A stretch of 64,000 nucleotides of DNA from Deltaproteobacteria bacterium (GCA_016874715.1 VGTK01000002.1:1-64000), one strand, 5' to 3'. Positions 15,560 to 26,949 are shown, numbered from the stretch's first letter. Made by a program: numbers and translations. Notes: generated by a model from the letters alone, not told the origin.

Positions 15560-17082
15560 GCGGAGAGGTCCGCGTCTGGGCGGACTACGAGCGCGACGTG
15601 CACGAGTCGTGCGACGTCGTGGTCGTGGGCTCGGGGCCGGCTGGAGCGGTGGTCGCGTACGAGGTCGCCGCTTCCGGCAAGGACGTCGTGCTCGTCGAGG
15701 AAGGCCCGCCGTTCACGCCCGACGACTTCGTGCTCGATGGATCCCTCTCGATGGCGCGCACGATGCGCGAGGGCGGGCTCCGCTCGACGCGTGGCGGGTT
15801 CTTCATGCCGACGATGCAGGCCATCGCGCTCGGTGGGGGGTCGCTCGTGAACTCGGCCATCTGCGTCCGCTCGCCCGACTTCACGCTCGATGCGTGGTGC
15901 GAACGGTACGACCTGAAGCGCACGACGCGCGCCGATCTCGACCCGCACTACCAGGCGATCGAGGACTTCCTCGGCATCGCGCCGACGCCCGACGACGTTC
16001 AGGGGCCGCGCAACCTGCTGTTCCGCGATGGCTGCACGCGGCTCGGCTTCTCGTCCGAGCCGATCGCACGCAACGTCCGGGGCTGCCGCGGCAGCGGCGA
16101 GTGCTTCACCGGCTGTCGCGCGCGCGCGAAGCAGTCGGTGGACATCTCCTACGTGCCGGCTGCGGTGGAGAAGGGCGCACGGGTGCTGACGTCGGTGCAG
16201 GTGCAGCGCGTGCTGAGCTCGGGAAGGCGCGCGATCGGGATCGAGGGACGGATCGTCGCGCCGTTCACCGGCGCGACGTCGTTCCGGGTCCGTGTCGACG
16301 CGAAGGTCGTCGTGCTCGCCGCCGGCTGCATGGCGACGCCGGTACTGCTGCAGAAGAGCGACGACCTCGCCAACGGCTCCGGGCAGGTGGGCGCGAACCT
16401 GCAGTTCCACCCGGGGGTCGCGCTGATGGGCGTGTTCCCGGAGCGCACGCACCCGCAGTTCGGTGCCACCCAAGGCTACCACTCGCTGCATTTCGTCCGG
16501 CAGGGTTTCAAGCTCGAGACGCTGTGGGCGCCGCCCGGTGTGCTCGCGGTGCGCTTGCCGGGCTTCGGCTTCGATCTGAAGCAGAACCTGGCGCGCTTCC
16601 CGTATGCCGCGATCTGGGACGCGATCGGCTCGTGCAATCGCTCGCTCGGGCGCGTGCGCGCGCGCCGCAGCACCCTCGATCCGGCGCTGACCTACGCGCT
16701 CCACCCCGAGGATGTGAAGCTCCTCGGCGAGGCGATGTGGGTGCTGGCGCAGATCTTCTTCGCCGCCGGTGCGACGAGCGTGCTGCCGGGCGTGCACCGC
16801 ATGCCCGACGAGATGTTCTCGCTCGCCGAGGCGGAAGTCCTGCGCACCGGCGACCTGCGCGCGTCGGACCTGACCTGCGGCGGCAACCACGCGTTCAGCA
16901 CGACCCGGATGCACGGCGACCCGCAGCAGGGCGTCGTCGACGAGCTCGGCCGCTGCCACGACATGGACAACCTCTACGTCGTCGACACCGGCATCCTGCC
17001 GAGGAGCCCGTCGGTGAACCCGATGCTGACGGCGATGGCTCTCGCGCACCGGAGTGCGGCCGAGATCACGCTTCGAACCTGA
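15556..17082 (+). CDS. GMC-family FAD-dependent oxidoreductase with Cys-rich insert
   Basis: A 508-residue flavoprotein. The FAD-binding dinucleotide motif is VVVGSGPAGAVVAYE near residue 22; GGGSLVNSAICVR is the flavin-attachment/GMC-type motif. A cysteine-rich stretch CRGSGECFTGCRARAK (about 178) is typical of the gluconate dehydrogenase/cholesterol-oxidase side of the family. The C-terminal active-site region has TCGGNHAFSTTRMHGDP and NLYVVDTGILPRSPSVNPM, with a conserved His and an Asn/Pro pair. It oxidises an alcohol or sugar, donor unknown. It is coupled to the subunit-3-like gene in front, and its end overlaps the convergent kinase gene by 17 bp. Confidence 0.9.
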   Translation: MSGEVRVWADYERDVHESCDVVVVGSGPAGAVVAYEVAASGKDVVLVEEGPPFTPDDFVLDGSLSMARTMREGGLRSTRGGFFMPTMQAIALGGGSLVNSAICVRSPDFTLDAWCERYDLKRTTRADLDPHYQAIEDFLGIAPTPDDVQGPRNLLFRDGCTRLGFSSEPIARNVRGCRGSGECFTGCRARAKQSVDISYVPAAVEKGARVLTSVQVQRVLSSGRRAIGIEGRIVAPFTGATSFRVRVDAKVVVLAAGCMATPVLLQKSDDLANGSGQVGANLQFHPGVALMGVFPERTHPQFGATQGYHSLHFVRQGFKLETLWAPPGVLAVRLPGFGFDLKQNLARFPYAAIWDAIGSCNRSLGRVRARRSTLDPALTYALHPEDVKLLGEAMWVLAQIFFAAGATSVLPGVHRMPDEMFSLAEAEVLRTGDLRASDLTCGGNHAFSTTRMHGDPQQGVVDELGRCHDMDNLYVVDTGILPRSPSVNPMLTAMALAHRSAAEITLRT

Positions 17083-18733
17083 GCGGGACGTGCGCGGGGT
17101 GGCCGCGCCGCCAGAGCCAGAGCGCGCGCAGCGTGTGGTAGCGGACGGTGTCGCGATCGTACGCGCTGTCGACGTGCAGCACGTGCCCCTGCTCGCCGGG
17201 AGGCTCGGCCGAGGAGCGCTGCGCGAGGTAGACGTCGAAGCCCGCGTCGGACAGCGCGGGTTGTCCCGCCGACGACTCGTCGGGTCGCGCCACGCGGTGC
17301 TCGAGGCGCCGGCGGATCACGTCCTCCGCGGCGGAGCAGTGGACGACGATCAGCGGCACGCGCAGCTCCCGGGCGAGCGCGTGGATCGGCTCGCGCGCTG
17401 CGCGACGGTGGAAGGTCGCGTCGAGGATCACCGGCTCACCGCTCGCGAGCGCGCGGCGTGCCGCGTCGGCGAGGGCCGCGTAGACGGCCTCGCGGGCGTG
17501 CGGATCGTACAGCCGTGCCGCGACGTCGCCCGCCGCCCGCGCGTGCGGAGCGAGCCCCGCGTGCTCCTTGCGGAGCAAGTCGCTGGACAGGTGCCGGAAG
17601 CCGGTGGTCGCGGCGAGCGCCACCGCGAGCGTCGTCTTGCCCGAGCCGCTCAGGCCCGAGCACAGCACGATCGCCGGTCCCGCCGCGCGCCACGCGAGCT
17701 GCGTCGCGTGCGCGAAGTGCCGGCGCGCTGCGGCGATCGCTTCCCGGCGCGTGTCGGGCTGGCTCGCCCCGGCTGCGGTGAGCCCCTGCACCATGCCGCG
17801 AACGCTCGCGCGGTGGCACCCGTAGAAGGGCAGCAAGACGCGCAGCTCGTCGTCGCCCGATGCCGCGCCGTAGGCGTCGACGAAAGCGTCCGCGAGGTCC
17901 CGGCGCCCACGGACGACGAGGTCCATCGCCAGGAACGCGACCTCGGACGCGACGTCGTTGGCGCGCAGCTCGGGCGAGAATTCCAGGCAGTCGAACGCGT
18001 AGAGCCCGGGCTCGACCGGTGGCGCGCCACCCTCGGCCGGCAGCCGTTCCTCGACGAGGCACAGGTTGCCCGCGTGCAGGTCGCCGTGGCCGTCGCGGAA
18101 GCGCCCCGCGGGCGCGCGTCCACGCAGCAGGCTCTCGTGGCGCGCGACGAAGAGCCGTCCGAAGTCGGCCAGCACCTCGTGGTCGGGCGCCGACAGCACC
18201 GAGCCGATCATCGGCGCCGCGTCGTCGAGCACGTGCTGCCAGCGCGCCGCGAGGACCGCGGGCTCGGCGTAATGCGGGTCGTCGAGTGCGCTCTCGGGAC
18301 CGGCGTGGAAGTCCGCGAGCGTGCGCGCGAACGCGATCAGGGGCTCGGCGGACACGCGCCCCTCGGCCAGCGCCCGGGGCAGCATGCCGCGCTCCGGGAG
18401 CGCGCGCATCCAGACCAGCGGCTCGACCGGCGTCCCGTCGCCGTCGAGCGCGAGCGTTCCGTCGGCGCAGCGCACGACCTCGCGGACGCCGAGGTACAGC
18501 GGCCCGCACAGGCGGCGGTTCAGGCGCACCTCGTCGGCGCACACGGCGCGCCTGGTCTCGACGGACGAGAAGTCGACGAAGGAGAAGCGCACCGGCTTCT
18601 TCAGCTTGTACGCGAACGGTGCGGCGACGAAGACGTGTGAGACGTGGGTCTCGTGATGACGCACTTCCGCCGGGCGGTGCGGGTGGAACGACGGATCCGC
18701 GAGCGCGCGGACGATCGCGTCCTGATCGCTCAC
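17066..18733 (-). CDS. Bifunctional aminoglycoside-phosphotransferase-like / P-loop kinase protein (COG2187-COG0645)
   Basis: A 555-residue cytoplasmic fusion. Residues about 30-330 resemble a protein-kinase-like phosphotransferase: an N-lobe Lys in YKLKKPVRFSFVDF, the catalytic loop HGDLHAGNLC (D, N present) and the metal-binding segment YAFDCLEFSPELRANDVASE. Residues about 355-545 form a P-loop kinase with Walker A GLSGSGKTT and an LLRKE...ILDATFHRRAAR region. This two-domain architecture is widespread in proteobacteria and its substrate is not established. It is the convergent neighbour of the GMC gene. Confidence 0.88.
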   Translation of the reverse strand: MSDQDAIVRALADPSFHPHRPAEVRHHETHVSHVFVAAPFAYKLKKPVRFSFVDFSSVETRRAVCADEVRLNRRLCGPLYLGVREVVRCADGTLALDGDGTPVEPLVWMRALPERGMLPRALAEGRVSAEPLIAFARTLADFHAGPESALDDPHYAEPAVLAARWQHVLDDAAPMIGSVLSAPDHEVLADFGRLFVARHESLLRGRAPAGRFRDGHGDLHAGNLCLVEERLPAEGGAPPVEPGLYAFDCLEFSPELRANDVASEVAFLAMDLVVRGRRDLADAFVDAYGAASGDDELRVLLPFYGCHRASVRGMVQGLTAAGASQPDTRREAIAAARRHFAHATQLAWRAAGPAIVLCSGLSGSGKTTLAVALAATTGFRHLSSDLLRKEHAGLAPHARAAGDVAARLYDPHAREAVYAALADAARRALASGEPVILDATFHRRAAREPIHALARELRVPLIVVHCSAAEDVIRRRLEHRVARPDESSAGQPALSDAGFDVYLAQRSSAEPPGEQGHVLHVDSAYDRDTVRYHTLRALWLWRRGHPAHVPLRFEA

Positions 18734-18841
18734 GGACGGGGTCCTGCGCGGCGCGAGCCGCGACGCGTGGCGTGGTCGCTCATCCGGAGGTGCTGCACGA
18801 GCACGCCATGCGCGGCCGCGAGGGCGGTGAACCCGCCCGGT

Positions 18842-19270
18842 CTACTTCGCCTGGATGCTCTCCAGGTACTTGCCGATGGTCAGGATCTGGGCGTCCGCCG
18901 CGTCCTGTCCGTACATGCCATCCTCGAGCGGCTTGCCGAGGATCTGACCCCAGACCGGCATCTTGCGCGAGCCGTGCGCGGCGATCGCCTGGTCGCCCTT
19001 CACGATGCCGATGACTTCCATCATCGGGAACTCGCCGCCGTTGTTCTTGGCGAGCAGCGTGAGATTGGTCGGCGCCTTGGTGAACAGGGCCGAGGCGACG
19101 CCGTCCGTGCCGGTGCCCGACGGCCCGTGACAGGTCGCGCAGTACTGCATGTACTGCTTCTTGCCGACCTCGAGCTGCATGTCGTCGGCCGCGCGCGCGT
19201 TGCCGGACGTCGCGACAGACGCGGCGCACGCCAGCAGGCCGATCACCGTTCCTCGAAAGCCACTCCGCAT
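18842..19270 (-). CDS. Periplasmic mono-haem cytochrome c (class I type)
   Basis: A 142-residue exported protein. The signal peptide is MRSGFRGTVIGLLACAASVA...ARA, preceded by a strong GGAGGAG ribosome binding site. The mature part has one haem-binding CATCH motif near residue 45 (YMQYCATCHGPSGTGTDG) and an axial Met in RKMPVWG. The TxxxxxHG, P-T-N-L, D-A-x-I-L-x-I-G-K-Y-L-x-S-I pattern is that of class I cytochromes acting as soluble electron carriers. The electron partner is unknown; a 255-bp divergent region separates it from the glycogen operon. Confidence 0.93.
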   Translation of the reverse strand: MRSGFRGTVIGLLACAASVATSGNARAADDMQLEVGKKQYMQYCATCHGPSGTGTDGVASALFTKAPTNLTLLAKNNGGEFPMMEVIGIVKGDQAIAAHGSRKMPVWGQILGKPLEDGMYGQDAADAQILTIGKYLESIQAK

Positions 19271-19440
19271 GACGCTCCTCCCTCCGTCGTCGATCGCCGA
19301 CCGCGAACCGGTGACGAGCACTACAACAATGCGCGCTTCCTTACTAGCGGCCGTGTTCCGGCCCGTGCGGCGCTCCCGGGAGGCCTCGGGGCAACGCGGC
19401 GCCGGCTTCAGGCCCGGCGGCTCCGTGCCGATGAGTGCCG

Positions 19441-19469
19441 TTGGTCGGGCGGGTCGCGGGTGGTAGCGT
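19441..19469 (+). promoter_or_regulatory. Possible promoter of the DUF4912-GH57-glgA operon
   Basis: TTGGTC at 19441-19446, a 17-base spacer and TAGCGT at 19464-19469 lie 57 bases before the GTG start at 19526. Each box keeps the core positions of a sigma70-type promoter but not the full consensus. A CGGCC...GGCCG inverted repeat follows near 19490-19505. Confidence 0.3.
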
Positions 19470-19525
19470 GACCTACGTGGGGGAGGGCGGCCCGTAACGG
19501 CCGCGCGAAGGGTCTGGCAGAATCC

Positions 19526-21454
19526 GTGCGACACGACGCGCCATGGAAGCAAACGCTCCGCACGAGCGTCCGCCACCTGCTCGACGTCCCCGAGGAGCAG
19601 TCCCTCCGGAGCTACGCCGGCGAGCGCGGCCGTCGGGCCGTGCGGAGCCTCGAGCGGCTGCTGCAAGGACTCGGCATCGCGCCGCCTCCGTCGGGCGGCG
19701 GGGACACCACCGCCGAGCCCCGTGCGCCGTGGCCGGAGCCCAGGAAGTTCGACCTCGGGCCGGGCGTCGAACGCGGTCCGGTGCGCGAGCAAATCCCGTG
19801 GGGCTACGGTGAGGACCGCATCACCGCGATGCCCGTCGATCCCGACCGGCTGTACACGTACTGGGAGGTGACCGACGGCGCGATCGAGGCTGCGCGCCGC
19901 GGCCTCGGCGCTGCCGGGGAGACCGCGTGGCTCTGCCTCCGGGTCTACGACGTCACGGGACGGATCTTCGACGGCACCAACGCGCACGCCTACTTCGATC
20001 ACCGAGTCGAGCGGCACGACCGGCAGTGGTTCTTCTCGCTCGGGCGGCCCGGCTGCTCGGCGTGCGTCGAGGTCGGGATGAAGTCGATCGAGGGCTACTT
20101 CGTACGCATCGCGCGCTCGGCCCGGGTCGATCTGCCGCGTGCCGACGTGGCGCCGGACGCGCCGGCCGAGTGGATGACCGTGCGCCAGCACGCCGCCGGA
20201 TTCGCCGAAGCGTACGAGGGAGTGGCGCGGCCGGCCGAAGGGCGGGCGCCTGCCGACGGTCGCACCGCGCCGGATGCCTCGCACGGGAGTCGCACCGCAG
20301 TCGGTGCGCCGCACGGGAGTCGCACCGCAGTCGGTGCGCCGCACGGGAGTCGCACCGCGGTCGGTGCGCCGCACGGGAGTCGCACCGCGGTCGGTGCGCC
20401 GCACGGGAGTCGCACCGCGGTCGGTGCGCCGCACGGGAGTCGCACCGCGGTCGGTGCCTCGCGCGACGGCGCAGCGAGTGGCGCCGACGCGACCGACGAA
20501 GCGCTGTGCGACGACGGGGCGGGTGCCGCGAGCGGCGCGACGGGCGACGGCGGGTTCGTGGCGGCCCGCGAAGGGCAACACGAGATCAGCCGGCGGGTGG
20601 AGTGGGTCGGCGGGGTCGAGCGAGCATCGTGGCAGGCGGGACCGTTTCCGCACGCGGTCAGACCGCCCGCGTACGAGCTCACCGAGGAACGCGCGGGCGC
20701 GGCGCGCACGGTGGAGACGGCGCAGGGACGGATCGTCGTCGAGCAGCCATGGTCGGTGACGATCCGTGGCATCGGCGCGACGCTCGCCCGTCGCGTGATC
20801 GGCCGCTGGGAGATCCTGCGCACGGTCCCCGCACCGGCGGCGCCGGCGCGGATCGAGGGCGTACCCGATACCGAGCAGGTGCACCTCGGTGGCCCCCGGT
20901 CCCTGGTGCGTCGCGGCGCGAGCGAGGAGCGTCTCGCCGCGGCCAGCGAGCTGCGGCTCGCCGGCGCGTCGGAGGAGTTCCTGCTCGGCGCGAGCGAGCT
21001 GCGCTTCGGCGGCGCCAGCGAGAGTCTCACCCCCGGCGCGAGCGAGCGCAGGTGGGCCGGTGCCAGCGAGCGCATGTGGCTCGGTGCGAGCGAGCTCCGG
21101 CAGGCGGGTGCGAGCGAGCGCATCGTGCGCGGCGCGAGCGAGGAGCGCCTCGTCGCTGCCGCACCGGGCTGGCAGGCAGGTGGCGCGAGCGAGCACCTGC
21201 TCGGCGCCAGCGAGCGGCGCCTCGGTGGCGCCAGCGAGTCCCGGCTCGGCGGACAAGCTTCCCCCGAGCGCAGCGCGCGCGCGAGCTGGCAGGCGTTCGC
21301 GGCGGCAGGCTCGCGCCTGACGCCGCCGCCCGCCGAGCGGATCCCGCCGGGTGGCAGCGCGACCGGTGCGGTCGCGAGCACGGGTACGTCCGCGACGAAC
21401 GACCCGCCGGAGGTGTGCTCGACGCGGGGTACCACCGACGCGGCGCGCGAGTGA
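19526..21454 (+). CDS. DUF4912 protein with two tandem-repeat blocks, first gene of glycogen operon
   Basis: A 642-residue protein, probably cytoplasmic (no signal peptide). Residues about 1-50 are basic-helical; 90-205 form the DUF4912 domain (DRLYTYWEVTDGAIEAARR, LCLRVYDVTG, FDGTNAHAYFD, WFFSLGRPGCSACVEVG, YFVRIARSARVDLP). Residues 252-311 are six identical-length copies of HGSRTAVGAP. A linker with a second conserved patch (VEQPWSVTIRGIGATLARRV) precedes about 13 octapeptides of the form [GA]ASExxxx at 464-575, then a low-complexity tail. The GTG start has AAGGG about 12 bases upstream. Its stop overlaps the next gene (GTGA), so it is coupled to the GH57 enzyme and glycogen synthase. DUF4912 function is unknown; a carbohydrate-related or scaffolding role is inference. 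Confidence 0.85.
   Translation: MRHDAPWKQTLRTSVRHLLDVPEEQSLRSYAGERGRRAVRSLERLLQGLGIAPPPSGGGDTTAEPRAPWPEPRKFDLGPGVERGPVREQIPWGYGEDRITAMPVDPDRLYTYWEVTDGAIEAARRGLGAAGETAWLCLRVYDVTGRIFDGTNAHAYFDHRVERHDRQWFFSLGRPGCSACVEVGMKSIEGYFVRIARSARVDLPRADVAPDAPAEWMTVRQHAAGFAEAYEGVARPAEGRAPADGRTAPDASHGSRTAVGAPHGSRTAVGAPHGSRTAVGAPHGSRTAVGAPHGSRTAVGAPHGSRTAVGASRDGAASGADATDEALCDDGAGAASGATGDGGFVAAREGQHEISRRVEWVGGVERASWQAGPFPHAVRPPAYELTEERAGAARTVETAQGRIVVEQPWSVTIRGIGATLARRVIGRWEILRTVPAPAAPARIEGVPDTEQVHLGGPRSLVRRGASEERLAAASELRLAGASEEFLLGASELRFGGASESLTPGASERRWAGASERMWLGASELRQAGASERIVRGASEERLVAAAPGWQAGGASEHLLGASERRLGGASESRLGGQASPERSARASWQAFAAAGSRLTPPPAERIPPGGSATGAVASTGTSATNDPPEVCSTRGTTDAARE
20281..20460 (+). repeat. 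Six 30-bp in-frame tandem repeats (HGSRTAVGAP)
   Basis: Six head-to-tail 30-bp units with no spacer, at exact 30-base steps from 20281. Units 1-2 share CAG where units 3-6 have CGG, and the last unit ends CTC instead of GCC. Near-identity at DNA level, including third positions, implies recent expansion rather than selection on protein sequence alone. Confidence 0.95.
20915..21250 (+). repeat. About 13 degenerate octapeptide repeats, [GA]ASExxxx
   Basis: A 24-bp period reading GASEERLA, AASELRLA, GASEEFLL, GASELRFG, GASESLTP, GASERRWA, GASERMWL, GASELRQA, GASERIVR and so on to GASESRLG, with one break (AAAPGWQAG) and one 7-residue unit. The A-S-E core is nearly invariant while the other positions alternate Arg/Leu/Trp, so this block is under protein-level constraint, unlike the 30-bp block. 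Confidence 0.9.
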
Positions 21455-23039
21455 GCGGCGTGGCGATCGGCTCTCTGGCGATGGTCCTGCACGCGCACCT
21501 GCCGTTCGTGCGCCACCCCGACGATCCGACCGTCATGGAGGAGCGCTGGCTCTTCGAGGCGGTGACGGGCACCTACCTCCCGCTGCTGCAGACGTTCGAG
21601 GGGCTGGTGGCCGACGGCGTCCGCTTTCGCTGCACCGTCTCCCTGTCGCCGCCGTTGATCGCGATGCTCACCGACGACCTGCTCAAGGAGCGCAGCGCCG
21701 CGCACCTCGATGGGCTCATCGAGCTCTCCGAGCGCGAGATCGAGCGCACGCGTCCCGAGCCGCACTACCAGCGCCTCGCGATCATGTACCGGGACCGCTT
21801 CCTGTCGCTGCGCCACACCTGGCGCTGTCACGACGGTGACCTGGTATCGGCCTTCCGCGCGCTGCAGGAGGCGGGCGCGCTCGAGGTGATCACCGCGACC
21901 GCGACGCACGCGTTCTTCCCGCTGCTCGACCGCAACTGGCCGGCGATGCGTGCGCAGGTGCACACCGCGGCCGATCTCTACGAGGAGCACTTCGGCCGTC
22001 GTCCGAGGGGGATGTGGCTCGGCGAGTGCGGCTACGTCCCGGGCGTCGACGAGCTGCTACGCGAGGCCGCGGTGCGGTACTTCTTCGTCGATACACACGG
22101 GCTTCTCCTCGCGGACCGGAGGCCGGTCTACGGCGCGCACGCACCGGTGTACTGTCCTTCGGGCGTCGCCGCGTTCGCTCGCGACGCCGAGTCCTCGCAG
22201 CAGGTTTGGAGCGCCCGCGAGGGGTATCCCGGCGATCCGCACTACCGCGACTTCTACCGCGACATCGGCTTCGACCTGCCGATGGAGGAGATCGCACCGT
22301 ACGTGCACCCCGAGGGGCACCGGCTTTACACCGGCATCAAGTATCACGCGATCACGCACGCGCAGCTGCACGACAAATGGGTCTACGACCCGGACGTCGC
22401 GCGCGGCCGCGTCGGCCAGCACGCCGCGCACTTTCGCAACGCGCGTCAGGAGCAGGTGCGGCGCCTCGCGGCGGGCATGGACCGCCCGCCCCTCGTCGTG
22501 AGCCCGTACGACGCCGAGCTCTACGGCCACTGGTGGTTCGAGGGCCCGCTGTTCCTCGGCGATCTGTTCCGGCAGCTGCACCACGATCAGGGCGACGTGG
22601 AGACGCTGACTCCCGGCGACTACCTCGAGCGTCACCCGACGAACCAGGTGGCGACGCCCAGCGCGTCGTCCTGGGGGCACCGGGGCTACAGCGCGTACTG
22701 GGCCGACGAGAGCAACGCCTGGGTCTACCGGCACCTGCACCACGCGGCGGAGCGCATGGCCGCGGTTGCGCGGCGACATCCGTCGCCCGGCGCGCTGGTC
22801 GAGCGCGCGCTCGCGCAGGCGGCGCGCGAGCTGCTGCTCGCGCAAAGCAGCGACTGGCCGTTCATCCTGCGCACCGGCACCACGGTTCCCTACGCGACGC
22901 GGCGCCTCGAGGAGCACGTCGTGCAGTTCAACCGTCTGAGCGACGAGATCGACAAGGGCGTGATCGACGAGCCGGCCCTCGCGGCGCTCGAGGCTCGCGA
23001 CAACCTGTTCCCGAACGTCGACTACCGGCTCTACGCCTC

Positions 23040-23043
<4 letters not shown>
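21451..23043 (+). CDS. GH57 1,4-alpha-glucan branching enzyme
   Basis: A 530-residue GH57 enzyme that forms alpha-1,6 branches in glycogen-like glucan. GH57 hallmarks: LHAHLPFVRHP at the N-terminus, a TATHAFFPLL motif, the nucleophile Glu in MWLGECGYVPGVDE (about residue 192) and the acid/base Asp in SPYDAELYGHWWFEG (about 354). The C-terminal helical domain (LVERALAQAARELLLAQSSDWPFI) is the part that closes the active site in branching-type members. The GTG start at 21451 overlaps the previous stop; GTG 21460 is an alternative. Its own stop overlaps the glgA start, so all three genes form one coupled operon. Confidence 0.92.
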
Positions 23044-24509
<1,466 letters not shown>

Positions 24510-24527
24510 TGCGGCGCGGCTGCGGCG

Positions 24528-25730
24528 CTACTCCGCCTGTAGCGCGGTGACCGGTGTCACGTGGGCGGCGCGTCGGGCGGGCAGGGCGCCGGCGGCCAGC
24601 CCGATGGCGATCGCGAGCAGCTCCGCTGCGACGACGAAGCTCCAGGGCGTCCGTACGGGAAGCACGGGAAAGGCGAGGTGCAGCAGCTGCGCACCGCCCG
24701 CGCCCGCGACGAGGCCGAGGAGACCGCCGGTCGCGGCGATGACGATCGCGTCGAGCAGGAACAGGCGCAGCACCTCACGCCGTTCGGCACCGAGCGCGCG
24801 CAGCAGCCCGATCTCCGAGGTCCGCTCGGACACCGCAATGGTCATGATCGCGGAGATCCCGACGCCGCCGACGACCAGCGAGATGCCGCCGAGCGCACCG
24901 ACCGCGAACGTGAGGATGCGCAGCACGTTGCCGAGCACGTCCAGCATCTGCTGCTGGGTCGTGATGGTGAAGTCCTCCTGCCCGTGCCGCGCGATCAGGA
25001 TGCGCCGCATCGACGCGACCACCTCGTCGACCGGTGCTCCCTCCTCGTAGAGCACGTCGATCTCGACGAGGCCCTCGCGGTTGAAGAGCGCGAGGGCCCG
25101 GGCGGTCGGGATGTAGACCGTGTCGTCGAGGTCCATGCCGAGCACGTCGCCCTTCGGGCGCATCGTGCCGACGACGCGGTAGCGCTCGCTGCCGACGCGG
25201 ACGATGCGTCCGAGGGGGCTCGCGTCGCCGAACAGCTCGCGCGCGACCTTCGCCCCGAGAACGACGTACGGTCGTGGCGCACGCGTGTCGTCTGGCGGCA
25301 GGAAGCGGCCGATTCCGACCTCGAAGCGAAACACCTCGGGCAGCGCCGGATCGGTGCCGTAGACCGTCGTGCGCCGGCTGCGCGGACCGGCCTTCACCTC
25401 GGCGTTCCCGACCGCCACCGAGACCACGGCCCGCGCGTGCGGCACGCGGAGCAACGCCTCGGTGTCGCCCATGGTGAGCGGACGCGTCGTCGCGAGCATT
25501 CCCGCCGCGGTGCCGAGCGTCTGCTCGCGTCCCGGATTGACGGAGACCAGGTTGGTCCCGAACTGCGAGAACTCCTCGAGAACGAAGCGATGGACGCCCT
25601 CGCCGATCGACGTGAGCAGGACGACCGACGCGATGCCGACCGCGATGCCGAGCGCGGTCAGCGAGCTGCGAAGCGGGTGCGCGAGCAGCGAGCGCCTGCT
25701 GAGACGAAAGAGGTCGCGGGAGTACATCAT
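24528..25730 (-). CDS. MacB-type ABC transporter permease (FtsX-like), copy 2
   Basis: A 400-residue inner-membrane protein starting at the first ATG of [16 protein letters not shown]. It has the MacB/FtsX layout: an N-terminal transmembrane helix ([20 protein letters not shown]), a large periplasmic MacB_PCD domain (about 45-245) and three C-terminal helices with the conserved [19 protein letters not shown] coupling segment. It ends [17 protein letters not shown], the usual (R/P)A-x2-A end. It is the last gene of a leftward exporter operon with its own ATPase, adaptor and a second permease, 16 bp behind the latter. Confidence 0.9.
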   Translation of the reverse strand: MMYSRDLFRLSRRSLLAHPLRSSLTALGIAVGIASVVLLTSIGEGVHRFVLEEFSQFGTNLVSVNPGREQTLGTAAGMLATTRPLTMGDTEALLRVPHARAVVSVAVGNAEVKAGPRSRRTTVYGTDPALPEVFRFEVGIGRFLPPDDTRAPRPYVVLGAKVARELFGDASPLGRIVRVGSERYRVVGTMRPKGDVLGMDLDDTVYIPTARALALFNREGLVEIDVLYEEGAPVDEVVASMRRILIARHGQEDFTITTQQQMLDVLGNVLRILTFAVGALGGISLVVGGVGISAIMTIAVSERTSEIGLLRALGAERREVLRLFLLDAIVIAATGGLLGLVAGAGGAQLLHLAFPVLPVRTPWSFVVAAELLAIAIGLAAGALPARRAAHVTPVTALQAE

Positions 25731-25746
25731 GTCGTGCCTGCGCGCC

Positions 25747-26949
25747 TCACCGCCGGGCCAGCGCGTGCACGGGGTCGAGCGCCGCCGCGCGACGAGCCGG
25801 CAGCGCGCCAAACACGAGACCCGTGCCGAGCGCGGTGGCGAACGCGGCGAGCACCGCCCACAGCGGCGGGTGCACCGTCAGAACGGGGTAGAGAGATCCG
25901 ATCAGCAGGCTGCCGGCCCAGCCGACGCCGAGCCCCAGCAGCGCGCCGCACGCCGAGAGCAGGCCGGCTTCGGTGAGGAATCCGGCGAGGATCTGCCGGC
26001 GCGGAGCACCCAGCGCCTTGAGGAGCCCGATCTCCGCGGTGCGCTGCGCCACCGACACCAGCATCACGTTCATCACGAGGATGCCGGCCACGGCGAGGCT
26101 CACTCCGGCGATGCCGGCGAGCGTGTATGTGAGGCTCGCCAGCACGCGATCGAAGGTCGCGAGCACCGCGGCCTGGCTGACGACGGTCACGTCCTCCTCG
26201 CCCTGATGGCGTTCACGCAGGATGTCGACGGCGTCCCGCTGCGCCTGCGGGAGGCGATCGCGGCCCCGCGTCTCGACCAGGATGCGCGCCAGCGACTGCT
26301 CGTCGAGCAGGTCCTGCGCGATCGCCACCGGCATCACGACGACCTGGTCCGCGTCCATACCGACCGAGCGCCCCTCGGTGGCGAGGAGCCCGACGACGCG
26401 GCAGCGACGGTCCGCGATGCGCAGCCACTCGCCGAGGAAGGGACGCGGGCCGTAGAGCTCGCGTCGCACCTTGGCGCCGATCACGCAGACGTTCTCGGCA
26501 CGCTCCGGATCGCCCGGGGGCAGGAATCTGCCCTGGGCGAGCTTCCAGCGTCGCAGCTCGAGGAACTCCGCCGTCGTGCCGATCAGCGGCACCTCGCGCT
26601 GCAGGCTGCCGGTCGAGGCGAGCGTCGTGCCGACGACGAGCGGGGCGATGCGCGATACCGCCGGGCTGCGCAGCAGCGCGATCGCATCGTCCAGCGTGAG
26701 GTCGCGTGTGGTGTCGCCGAAGAACACCCCTGCGCCGCGTGTCTCGGAGCGACCGGGGCTGACGATCAGCAGCTCGGTGCCGAGCGACGTGAACTCGCTC
26801 GCGACGTACTGGCGTGCCGACTCGCCCAGGGCCGTCAGCGTGACGACGGCGGCGACGCCGATCGCCATCGCGAGCAGCATGAGGCCGCTCCGCGCGCGAT
26901 GGCGGAGCAGCGCGCGGATGGCGGTCCGCAGCGTGTCGGCGGTTCTCAC
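25747..26949 (-). CDS. MacB-type ABC transporter permease (FtsX-like), copy 1
   Basis: 400 residues with the same plan as its neighbour: helix 1 in [20 protein letters not shown], a periplasmic domain, three C-terminal helices, and the cytoplasmic coupling motif [19 protein letters not shown]. It ends [15 protein letters not shown]. The GTG start overlaps the ATPase stop (GTGA), so translation is coupled. The two permeases differ clearly in their periplasmic domains and may form a heterodimer, as in LolCE; that is inference. Confidence 0.9.
   Translation of the reverse strand: MRTADTLRTAIRALLRHRARSGLMLLAMAIGVAAVVTLTALGESARQYVASEFTSLGTELLIVSPGRSETRGAGVFFGDTTRDLTLDDAIALLRSPAVSRIAPLVVGTTLASTGSLQREVPLIGTTAEFLELRRWKLAQGRFLPPGDPERAENVCVIGAKVRRELYGPRPFLGEWLRIADRRCRVVGLLATEGRSVGMDADQVVVMPVAIAQDLLDEQSLARILVETRGRDRLPQAQRDAVDILRERHQGEEDVTVVSQAAVLATFDRVLASLTYTLAGIAGVSLAVAGILVMNVMLVSVAQRTAEIGLLKALGAPRRQILAGFLTEAGLLSACGALLGLGVGWAGSLLIGSLYPVLTVHPPLWAVLAAFATALGTGLVFGALPARRAAALDPVHALARR

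Noticed and set aside
20281-20460. CRISPR-like direct repeats
   Set aside because: Six 30-bp units are contiguous with no spacers, are in frame with a real gene and have no cas genes nearby.
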